NCBI GenBank assembly: GCA_030761205.1
Contig: JAULJL010000038.1
Location: 744,001 to 808,000, forward strand
Direction: 5' to 3'
Source of the DNA: Fremontodendron californicum
Lineage: Eukaryota > Streptophyta > Magnoliopsida > Malvales > Malvaceae
DNA length: 64,000 nt
Of this stretch, positions 36,129-46,577 are shown one piece after another. Every line of letters begins with the position of its first letter. Position 1 is the stretch's first letter. The position numbers were made by a program, and so were the translations under genes. The notes below the pieces were generated by a model. It was given only the letters and a program-made list of their open reading frames with translations. It did no database searches and was not told the origin of the DNA.

Positions 36129-37545
36129 ATGGAGGATGAACAAGTTGCCCGAATGGAAAAAATGGAAAGGGAACAGAGAGAATTGCGAGAACAACTAGCA
36201 AAATCTCAAGCAGAATCTAAGGATCAGATGACTAAACTGATGGAGCTAATGTCTGCTGTAATCAAGGGAAAAGGATACACCGAAAACTTTGTCGCCGGAG
36301 AAGGGTTAGAGGTACAAAAGGGCCAAGATGAGGTTGCAATAAGTGATGCCCAGAACACTATTAACCCCGTCAATGTCCTAAACTCAGATGATCCAGCTAA
36401 ACAGGCAAAGTTGAAAAGGGTTGCAGTAAATGAGGTTGAGTTGGCAGATTCCCAAGGGAAATATCAGTTGTTAGATGAAAGGCTTCGGGCAATAGAAAGA
36501 ACAGATGTATTCGGGAGTGTGAAGGCGAAAGAACGATGCTTGGTCCTCGATTTAGTCATTCCTCCTAAGTTCAAGATCCCTGACTTTGTGAAATATGACG
36601 GGACGACCGATCCATCAGCCCACATCACTATGTTCTGTCGAAAGATGACAAGTCAGATAGATAATGATAAGCTTTTAATTCACTGCTTTCAGGATAGCCT
36701 CAGCGGGTCCGCAATTAGGTGGTATAGTCAGTTGAGCAAGGATCAGATTCGCTCTTGGAATGATTTGGCTAGGGCTTTTCTAAACCAGTACAAGCATATG
36801 ACCGACAAGACACTTGATCGTCTCACTTTGCAAAATATGGAGAAAAAAGCTACTGAGAGCTTCAAAGAATATGCACAACGATGGATGAGCCTGGCTGCCC
36901 AAGTACAACCGCCCTTGACACAAAAGGAAATCACTATCCTTTTTGTGAATACACTGCAGGCCCCGTACTATGACAGACTCGTCGGCAATGCTTCGAAGAA
37001 TTTTGCGGACATGGTAATTTCAGGGGAGATGATTGAGAATGCTATCAAGAGTGGGAAACTTGAAAGAGAAGGAACATCCAATACCGAGAGAAATAAGGCA
37101 CCAAGAAAGAAAGAGGAAGATGTCCAAACTATGGGAGATTTCATCCCATATTCCCAATTTCCCTCATACCAATCATGTTACCCTACTGAGGTATCTCCAA
37201 GCCTTTATCCTTACCTACCTACCCAAACATCTAATCCTATACCAGCCCTTGCAACAAGGCCTACTTCCAGAAAACGATCGCGGGAAAATCAAGAAAGAAT
37301 TCCAATCCCCATCCCTGACTTACTGCCATTACTAATAAAGAGTCAGTACCTTACCCCGGGTACCTTTGAAAATAGCTCCGAATCCATCAGCAAGGAGTTA
37401 TGACCCTGACAGCAAGTGTGATTATCACCTAGGGGTAGTTGGGCATTCAACTGAAAAATGCAGACAACTGAAGGAAAAGATTGAAAGTCTTATCCGTGAT
37501 GGTATTTTGACACCGGAGCTTATCGATCAATGGAAGGCCGCTTAG
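36129..37545 (+). pseudogene. ORF2: Gag of element A, frameshifted before the zinc knuckle
   Basis: The frame opens at ATG 36129 (MEDEQVARMEKMEREQ) and stops at 37403 after 424 residues. Residues 5-45 form a charged coiled-coil-like N-terminus. Residues about 150-310 match the plant retrotransposon Gag (capsid) family, with PPKFKIPDFVKYDGTTDP, IHCFQDSLSGSAIRWYSQL, FLNQYKHMTD and EYAQRWMSLAAQVQPPL. A basic patch SRKRSREN follows. The knuckle CDYHLGVVGHSTEKC is encoded from 37417 in the next frame, which runs to a stop at 37543-37545. A one-base change in frame near 37355-37365 explains this. The B copy is uninterrupted there. The N-terminal 225 codons are almost identical to B; later codons are much more diverged. 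The truncated product could still assemble but would lack its RNA-binding knuckle. Confidence 0.88.
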
Positions 37546-40439
37546 CCCTAAATCAGTTTCTTTCAGGGTTTTAGGGGGAGAATTACTACCTTTGAAGGAT
37601 GTCAATAGGAGCATTTTTGACGCATGTAGTTTTATACACTATGATGATGAAAGCACTTGTCTCATGTTAACATCTACATGAATTAAATGAATTTTAAATG
37701 CTTTGTGTTTGTTGTGTTTTAACAATAACGAGAATTTGCAAAAACAAGCATTGAGGAAGTTTTAATAATGGATAGTCTCAAGAAGATTGATGATCAGTGT
37801 TAGAACTGACCCAACACCATCCCCCTCTTTTTTGGGCTTCTCTATACCTAAACCTTGAATCAATAACACTTGAAAGACCTAATGCTTCAAGGAAAAATGA
37901 ATGAAAAAAGAGAAGCATTGTCATTGCAAAATAAGCAAGGATGTAAATCCTAGTCTAGGCTATGAACAAAGGAACAAACTTTTTGAAATTTTTTGAATTC
38001 CTTGAAAATCAAACAAATGAGACATTCTTTCAAGAATCCAGATTTTGATAATTTGGTGTGTGTCAGGATTGTGCTAAAACCATTCATGATCTTTCCCAAT
38101 GACCACAAAACACTAATTGCCCAGACATCACTTCATGATTGACACCTTGGGGCACAATGATTAAACTAGATTATCCCTTGTCCCAGAGAAAACCTGCTTT
38201 TTGGTCATGTTTTCCTTGTCTCTTCAAAGAACTCAGATTGGAAACTCAGCCTTTTCAAAACAGACCTAGACTTGCCATGTTCCTCGTTGATACAAATTCG
38301 CATAGATAATCAAATTGGGGCATCATATGTGGAAATGATGGATACATAGTGAAGAAGGATGGGCTAATGCATGAATCATTGGGGGCATGCGACGAAAAAA
38401 ACAAAAAAAAAAGAGAAAAATCATGATATCATGCATATGAGAATTCGGATGATTCCAAAGTGTAAAATGAAATTCTGAATATCTATTCCCCCTGAGGATT
38501 GCTTTTCAATGAGAATATTTGGGCTTGATATGATGAATGGCCATCTTTCATATCCATTTCACAAGAAAAAAATTATTATCCATAGTCACCCCTTTTGAGC
38601 CAAAAGAATTCTTAATTCTTTGAACCCTGATCAAGGATTACCCTCTACACTGGGGGGCAAATGCGAGGAAAGATCTTTTCAAAGATCATTGAGAAATGAG
38701 TGACAGCTCAGGGACAGACACAAAGCAAATGGAGCCCCGAATAAATACGGGCGCACTCTGTCAAAGAAAAAAAGAAGAGGAAAAGATGACGAAATGAAAG
38801 CCAAGAAAAACAAACAAAAAACACAATAAAAAAATGTGTGTGAAAGACATGGCAAATTGAAAGCCAAAATTTAAGGAAGAAAAAGAGCAAAATCAAAAAG
38901 AAAGAAATGTCCAAGAAGAGACACATGCTTCAAAGAAAATCCTCTTCAAGAAAGGATCCTTGATCTGATTACCCTCAAACACATATTTTGGGCCTATTTA
39001 TCCTTTCTTTCTGAATCCTGAGCCATGGCCTACATTACGTGCTTTAAAAGTCCATTTTGATCAAGCATGAATGTTTAATTTGAAGGGTTTTCCTCAGATT
39101 TTATCCCATCTTATCAATTTCTCATTTCACTAAGGAAGAATTTAGAATTCTCAAGTGCATGGTAAAAAAAAAAAAAGAGAAAAATTGAAAAGAATGGGAC
39201 TCTAGGGCGAAAACCCAAAAAAAACGGGCGGTCTAGAGTAGAATGGGAATTTTCGATGCCATCGATGATAGTGCCGATACCCCAAAAGAAAAGATCTTAT
39301 TAAAGGAGTGGTCATCGAGGAACATCTAGGAATTCCTGAACCCCCCAAATTGTCAGCTCTCATTCGGAGGATTGTCTTCAAAAACTGAAACTTTGTTCCC
39401 AAGATTAAACTTTCCGGTTTAAACATCCCAGCCAATCTTGATGCTTGACAAAATGCCTTGATATGGAAACTAAAAGAATGTTGAATTTGTTTGGTTCTCA
39501 ATGAATTCATGATTTATAAAACCTGTTCCATTTGTGAGCCTAGAAGGGATATACATTTTTGTCATGAAGTTTTCCTGGAAAAGCCAGAATCTTGTTATAC
39601 CAAGCCTTGCCAATCCAGTTGAAAAAAACCCAGATTGATACTTAGAGAAATTTCTAACAATGATCATCAGTCTTCAAAAGATTTGTACATCACACATTGT
39701 GGGGTTAATATTTTTTGTTCAGAAGTTTTCAAAATGCGAAAACAAATAAAAAGATTTTTTTTAAATACCCATTTTGATGTTGGCATGAGACAAGGATTTT
39801 TCTAACTCAAAGGTGTAGAACTGCCAGGATAGGTCTTGACTTCCAGATATGAGAAGAAGAAATAGAACCCGGTTCAGATCTCTGTTGATGAAAGTTTGAA
39901 AAACTGTTGGGGCAAAGAGAATAGCCAAAATGAATTGAAGATATACTCTGATTTGAAGAGGAAAAATGAATTTGAAAGGCTAAGCCAAAGTCTAGAAAAA
40001 CAGCCGGGGGCACTTGCATCACTCATGAGCACTCATCTCTTTATCGAGCTTTTGCATCTGCATAGTGTCGGCAAGCATTTGCATCATTCATGGGTATTTG
40101 CATTGGCATTATTCCATAAGCATCTGTATTTTACCTTTACATTTACATTCTTCATGGAATTCGTATTTGTGTCATCTCAAGCAATTGCATCATTTCTAGA
40201 ATCATTGCATTTTCATTACTGTGTGGTAATTGTAGTTACACCATTCATAAACCAGTTACATGAACACAATTAGTAGGGGCATCTGCATCATGAAACATGG
40301 GCATCAATCCAAGTCATTTACATTTGCATTAAAGACATTTGCACCAGTTTAAGTCATTTCGTGTCTTATTCAACACCTGCATCTGCATCAAAAAGCATTC
40401 GCATCTTCTCAAAATCGTTAGGGTAATTTTCAACAATTC
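37546..40439 (+). other. Non-coding 3' region of element A
   Basis: About 2.9 kb in which no protease, RT, RNase H or integrase motif is found in any frame. It is largely collinear with B (53713-56579), with scattered indels. It includes A-rich runs and, from about 40010 to 40400, short GCATTTGCATC-type repeats. The minus-strand frames (for example 39202-39510, 39807-40022) and the frame 39896-40273 have no recognisable content. Confidence 0.7.
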
Positions 40440-41760
40440 TTCAAAGAACATTTTTAAGACCTCCGGGCATAATTTTTCAAATCACAGGTAAGACCTCCGG
40501 GCAATATCTTTAAGACCTCCGGGCAACATCTTTAAGACCTCCGGGCATAACTTTTTTCAGGGGTAAGGCCTCCGGGCACTATTCTTAAGACCTCCGGGCA
40601 TCATTTTTAAAGTCGCATACAGCGCATTTTTTCCAAATTATGGGTAAGGCCTCCGGGCACCATTCTTAAGACCTCCGGGCATCATTTTTAAAGTCGCATA
40701 CAGCGCATTTCTTCCAAATCACGGGTAAGGCCTCCGGGCACCATTCTTAAGACCTCCGGGCATCATTTTTAAAGTCGCATACAGCGCATTTCTTCCAAAT
40801 TATGGGTAAGGCCTCCGGGCACCATTCTTAAGACCTTCGGGCATCATTTTTAAAGTCACATACAGCGCATTTCTTCCAAATCACGGGTAAGGCCTCCGGG
40901 CACCATTCTTAAGACCTCCGGGCATCATTTTTAAAGTCGCGTACAGCGCATTTCTTCCAAATTATGGGCAAGGCCTCCGGGCACCATTCTTAAGACCTCC
41001 GGGCATCATTTTTAAAGTCGCATACAGCGCATTTCTTCCAAATTATGGGTAAGGCCTCCGGGCACCATTCTTAAGACCTCCGGGCATCATTTTTAAAGTC
41101 GCATACAGCGCATTTCTTCTAAATCACGGGTAAGGCCTCCGGGCACCATTCTTAAAACCTCCGGGCATCATTTTTAAAGTCGCATACAGCGCATTTTTTT
41201 CAAATCACAGGTAAGACCTCCGGGCACCAATTTTTAAGACCTCCGGGCACCATTTTAAGACCTCCGGGCATAATTTTTCAAATCACAGGTAAGACCTCCG
41301 GGCAACATCTTTAAGACCTCCGGGCATAACTCTTTTTTTCAGGGGTAAGGCCTATGGGCACTATTTTTAAGACCTCCGGGCATAATTTTTCAAATCACAG
41401 GTAAGACCTCCGGGCAACATCTTTAAGACCTCCGGGCATTATTTTTTTTAGGGGTAAGACCTCCGGGCACTAATTTTTAAGACCTCCGGGCATAATTTTT
41501 TTTCAAATCATAGGTAAGACCTCTGGGCAACATCTTTAAAACCTCCGGGCATAACTTTTTTCAGGGGTAAGACCTCCGGGCACCAATTTTTAAGACCTCC
41601 GGGCATAATTTTTCAACATCTTTAAGACCTCCGGGCATAACTTTTTTCAGGGGTAAGACCTCCGGGCACCAATTTTTAAGACCTCCGGGCACCAATTTTT
41701 AAGACCTCCGGGCACCATTTTAAGACCTTCGGGCACCAATTTTAAAGCCCTTCGAGCATA
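40440..41760 (+). repeat. Tandem array of AAGACCTCCGGGCA units, 81-bp higher order (element A)
   Basis: The core AAGACCTCCGGGCA or AAGGCCTCCGGGCA recurs dozens of times. Between about 40555 and 41215 two cores plus taaagtcgcatacagcgcat form an 81-bp unit (for example ggtaaggcc at 40643, 40724 and 40805), about eight copies. Before and after it, shorter 27-36-bp monomers run without the gcatacagcgc part. The flanking sequence aagacgaatcgagccttgtt (41792) is shared with B, but the array itself is not. Confidence 0.92.
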
Positions 41761-42104
41761 AATTTTGCTTTTGAAATCGAATTCATTCCCTTAAGACGAA
41801 TCGAGCCTTGTTTAGGTAGGGAATTCAATTTAAGGACAAAATCTTCAATTTATTGTTTTTAAAAAAAATGAAAAAAGAGAAAATGGAAAAAAAAATAAAA
41901 AAAATAAAAAAAAAAGGAAAAAAAGGAAAAAAGAAAAAAGAAAAAAGAAGAAAGAAGAAAAAAATGAAAAAATGAAAAATAGAAAATGAAAAAAATTAAA
42001 ATGAAAAAGAAACCCCTTTCCCTTTCCTTCACATGTGATGTCACTGACCGTACAAAATTAGTGTCGGTTTATCTTTGCCTGATTCCTGATTCTCAGCAAT
42101 AGCC
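41761..42104 (+). other. A-rich segment before the polypurine tract (element A)
   Basis: A short conserved part (gaatcgagccttgtttaggt), then 41861-42010 almost entirely A and G with T, then tgactgaccg-type sequence and gattcctgattctcagcaat. The minus-strand Phe-rich frame at 41859-42044 is an artefact. Confidence 0.7.
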
Positions 42105-42117
42105 AAAGAGGGGCAGC
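42105..42117 (+). promoter_or_regulatory. Polypurine tract of element A
   Basis: AAAGAGGGGCAGC directly precedes the 3' LTR and is identical in B. Confidence 0.85.
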
Positions 42118-43649
42118 TGTAGACACCTAATTTTGTCCGGACCACTAAACAGGTATGTTTTCTTCCCATATTGATGTTCCCAAGTGTAAAAAGACTGTTT
42201 TCATCCTGCAGGTGGTACTCCGAGACTTAGTTTAAGAGGGCGAGCACAAAAAGTCAAACTTGAAAAAAAGTCAACCCTGAAAAAGTCAACCCCGAAAAAG
42301 TCAACCCCAGAAAGTCAATTACTGAAAAAGTCAACCCACTTTCAAAATCAAGATTTTAAGTTCAATTGAAAAATGGCGAAAGAATTTTGATAATCCGAGG
42401 TCTACATTGAAAGATATGGAGTTCGGAAGTTGGGATTTGGAGATTCAGTAGAAAAGAAACCCTAATCCGAGAAATTTGGGGAAAAGTGCTTAAACGATCA
42501 AACTGGTCGAAATTGAAGGTTCCAAATGAAAGATAAGCACTGACTACGGGTAATGGAGAAGTCACTTGCAAGAAAAACAGAAAGAAAAGTCAATCCGGGA
42601 GAAAACCGAGAATTAGAGTTTTTAGTGGATTTCGGTGAAATCGGGAAGAATCACAGAAATGGCCCGAATTGGTAAGACCAAAGCCCCCAATGGATGAGGA
42701 ATGATTAAAAAGGATGGTTCAAGGCTCAGATTGAAGAAAATCTGAAAATCGGACTTGTTTTGAGCAAAACCGGGTTTCGGAGGTTAAAGGGCAAAATTGG
42801 AAAAATTTGGGAAAAATAGCAAATGGACTCCGAAAATTCTGAAAAATTTGTCAATCTCATTCTTAAATCATTTGAAAGAGATTGGCGAAAGAAAATCTTG
42901 ATTCCGAGTTCGTTTGCAAAATGGCCAAATCCCGCGCTTCTAATGCAGTAATTCAAAAAGATAAATCCCGGAAAAATAGCAAATGGACTCCAAAAATTCT
43001 GAAATTTGGCAAATCTCATTTTTAAATTATTTGGAAGAGATTGGTGAAAGAAAATCTTGATTCCGAGTTCGTTTGCAAAATGGCCAAATCCCGGGCCTCC
43101 TATGCAGTAATTCAAGCCGATAAATCCCGAAAAAATACCAAATGAGCTCCAAAAATTATGAAAACTTGCAGATCACACTTTTTAATTATTTTGAAGAGAT
43201 TGGTGAAAAAAAATCTTGATTTGGAGCTCGTTTAAAAAATGGTAAAAAGTAGGGGCATAAAAGGACATTTTGGGAAGAAAAAATCCAAATAAATAGCAAA
43301 CGGACTCGGATAATTTTGAAAACTTCCAGAACTCAATATTTTATTATTTTGGAAGCATTAAAAAAATAAAAATCGAATTTGGAGTCCGTTTGATATTTAT
43401 TTTGCATTCGGGGGGCAAAATGGTCGTTTCACCCAAGCAACCGAAAAGGGCTTCTTTGGGCCTTTCAAAAATCAGAGCTGGGCTGGAAAAGAGAAGTGCT
43501 GGCCTGCCCAAGCCCAAAGGAAGGAGGAAGCTTAGGATTTTTTCAATCAAGTGATTAAAAATCAAGAGTTAAGTTAGAGATTTTCATTTTTGAGCCTAAG
43601 TCCCAATCCCACATCCCTTTGTAATGTCAAGCCAAGGAGGTGCTCACCT

Positions 43650-43657
43650 TATAAATA
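43650..43657 (+). promoter_or_regulatory. TATA box of A 3' LTR
   Basis: TATAAATA, as in the other LTRs. It could drive read-through transcription into the rest of element B. Confidence 0.55.
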
Positions 43658-43754
43658 AGGAGTCTTGGCCTTTGGTTGAAATCACCCACTACCCCTTGTG
43701 AGATATTCTATACACTTGTATTAGGATTATCCGGGGGGTGAGTCATAGTGTTTT

Positions 43755-43864
43755 ACTCTGAGGGTTCGTAGCTTAATCCGTTCAAAAGCTACTCTGAGGG
43801 TTCGTAGCTTAATCCGTTCAAAAGCTACTCTGAGGGTTTATAGCTTAATCCGTTCAAAAGCTAC
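43755..43864 (+). repeat. 36-bp hairpin array, three units (A 3' LTR)
   Basis: Same copy number as in the A 5' LTR. It differs from that copy by one base in the third unit. Confidence 0.88.
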
Positions 43865-46572
43865 TTGGTGAGTTTTCATTTTAAAATAATGTTTCTTGTT
43901 CTTCCTTCATTTCCTTTCTTAAGTATATTTTTCTTACATTTTGTTTTTACAATAAACTCACCATGGCCAAATGGCCTACATTATTTATTTTAAGTTGTTG
44001 TTTCAATTCATTTTACCATATTGTTTATGCTATTTTCTTTGTTTTTGATGTTTTAAGTGTTATGTTATTTCATGTTCTTAAGTTATATTTAATTTGGTTG
44101 CTTTGTTTGTTGCCATTTATGTCATAGATATCATGTTTTTGCATTTTTAATTTTCTGTTTTCATGTTGTTTAAATTTGAGCATGTTTTAGAGTTAGCATA
44201 TTAAGTGTTTGTGAAAATGCTTGTGTGATTCTTTGCATGATTCTTGTTTTATATCTTAGTGAGCATGTTTTAGATTTGGTATATTAGGTGTTTGTGAAAA
44301 TGCTTGTGTGATTTTTGTGTTATGACTTAGTTTTTCATGCTAGCATACCAAGTGTTTGTGAAAATGCCATGCTTGTTGGAGCTTGGGGCCATTTGGCTAC
44401 TCCATGTGTTTTGCATTGTGTGTTGTATTTTTTGTCATGCTAGTTGTTAGGTTTTTGCATTTGCATGATATTTGGTTGGATTTTTGAATTAAGCATGCCT
44501 TGTGTTTGTGAAAATGCCATGCATGTCTTAGGTCTAGGTTACATTAAATGCCATGCAAGTTCATGTTAGGTCTAGGCCATATTATTTATGTCATGCATTT
44601 TCCTTACATTTAGGTTTAGATCCATGCATTTCATGCATTATGTTTGCTGCATTGTTTCATGCATTTCATGTTCATGCCACTTGAATAATGACTTGAGCCA
44701 ATTAATGGTTCAAGATCATGCTCTCTTGAGCACACTTGTGGAAAATTAAGTTTGTCAAATTGATTATTCTACCTTTGTGATTTTTTTTTACTTCGCCAAT
44801 TTTTATCTAACTTTCAAAAAGTCCTAGCTACTGCTTTCAAGTCATTTTATGAGTTTCAAATATTTTTATTTTGATTTTTAAATGATTTTATCAAGGACAA
44901 AAAAAAATGTGTTGGCAAAGCAGTTTTTTTCAAAAAACTCGTACATCTCTGATTTTTCTGGGAATTCATCTTTGATCAGAAAATTAAGAAAATTTTTCCT
45001 CGTGTAGTTTTACATGTCCTGAGTCTCCAGTATTTTTTTTTTTAGAATTTTTGGAATTTTTAAAAATAGGATAAAAAATCATGGATTAAAACTCGACAGT
45101 GGAGTCAGAATTGAATTTAAAGAAAAACAAAGCAGTTTTTTCTCCTCCAAAAACTCGTACATCTCTGGTTTTTCTGGGAATTCATCTTTGATCAAAAACT
45201 TAGTCCAATTTTTTCTCGTGTAGTTTTACATGTCCTGAGTCTCCAGTATTTTTTTTAGAATTTTTGGGATTTTTAAAAATAGGGTAAAAAATCGTGGATT
45301 AAAACTGGACAGTGGAGTCAGAATTGAATTTAAAGAAAAACCATTTTTCTGTTTTGGTTAATTTACTTAGAGTGGGCTGATTAGAAGGGTTAGCTACTGA
45401 CTTAGGGTAATTTCTAAGCCTTTTCAAACTCTAAAAATGGTTTTTCAAGTCCCGGGTTAAGGGTAGTCAAGTCCGGATTTTTTAAACTTAGGAAATTAGA
45501 GCCATTTTAAAGAAATTAGCCCAGTTTTTATTTTTAATTCAAGCTTTTCAAAATTGTTTTCAAACAAGCACAAAGTATTTTGGTTTTAGAATATTTAATT
45601 TGACATATTTTCCTAAGGTAGCCGGATATCTTTTTAGATATACGGATTTCCTTAATTAAAGGAAAACAATACATTTCATGCATTGCATTTTTATATTCAT
45701 GCATTTTATATAATATGTGATTCTTGCTATAATAATTTCTATGATATTGTTGTTATTTTGATTTATATTTTTTGATGTTACATGGTTTATTATATGGTTT
45801 CGAATATTTCATGATATCCTATGCTTTTATTTAGTTATCTTTATTTAGCATATACGTATTCATTTATTTTAAATGTTTTCAAAAGATAATGGTTTTCAAT
45901 AAAAATAAAGATATTCCCGAGTTAAAATAATTCATGAGTTCTCTACCGGGTTTGCTGGAGGGAATATCATCAATTATCATTAATAAAGGAATATCTTTCT
46001 TTCAAAAAAGAGAATGATTCGGAAAGTTTTCCAAAACTAATAAAAATTTCTATATTTTGCCACGTTTGTTGGGGAATATAGGAAAATTTTGAATTTATAA
46101 ATTCTGGATCATTTTCAATAAAAAAAATGAAATTATTTTTCTTTAAATTGGGAATTAACTCGAAATACTAAATTTAAAACCAACTTTTTACCGAGACTTG
46201 AGATAACACACGATTAATAAGGTATCGATTTATACGGGCGTTGTGGGGGTGCTAATCCTTCCCCACACGTAACCGACTCCCGAACCCGCTTCTTTGATTT
46301 CTCTGGTTTAAAACGCAGACTTGAAATTGGTTTTTAAAATGTTTTAATTAATTTTTAAAATATTTTATAAAACCGGTTTTAATAGGTGGCCGATCACACC
46401 TAGCTAAAAAAGATTGGTGGCGACTCCATGTCTTTTTTAAGGTCATTTTCAAAACCTTCATTTTTCTAGAGGAATTAAGTCGACTTTTCCTCGATTTTTT
46501 TTAATGTCACGCCTAACGAATAATAAAGTCTTGCGATGAGACTCGTCGTTATTTTTTTTTTAGGTTGCGACA

Positions 46573-46577
46573 CCATG
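46573..46577. repeat. Right target-site duplication of element A (CCATG)
   Basis: Matches 27827-27831. B's LTR resumes at 46578. Confidence 0.95.

Larger units (their letters stand above)
27832..46572 (+). mobile_element. Element A: giant gag-only Ogre/Tat-like LTR retrotransposon nested in B
   Basis: 18,741 bp from TGTAGACACC to GGTTGCGACA, with LTRs of 4,459 and 4,455 bp, inserted into the 5' LTR of a relative in the same orientation. The interior (32291-42117) has the same plan as B: primer site, leader, ORF1 (33789-34739), 92-bp repeats, Gag ORF2 (36129), long non-coding region, an 81-bp-unit array and a polypurine tract. There is no pol. Its Gag is frameshifted before the zinc knuckle, so A may depend on others for Gag as well as enzymes. 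Confidence 0.93.
42118..46572 (+). repeat. 3' LTR of element A
   Basis: 4,455 bp, ends GGTTGCGACA, followed by the CCATG duplication. It contains W-box-like motifs (42252-42334), 159-bp repeats (from 42821), a TATA box (43650-43657), three 36-bp units (43755-43864) and two 212-bp units (44917 and 45129). Confidence 0.95.

Noticed and set aside
37546..40439. Search for protease, RT, RNase H or integrase remnants after Gag in A (and 53713-56579 in B)
   Set aside because: No DSG/DTG, FVDD-like, YTDH or HHCC/DDE-type blocks were seen in any frame by reading. A profile search would be the decisive check.
41859..42044. Phe-rich 61-residue minus-strand frame
   Set aside because: Reverse reading of an A-rich tract before the polypurine tract.
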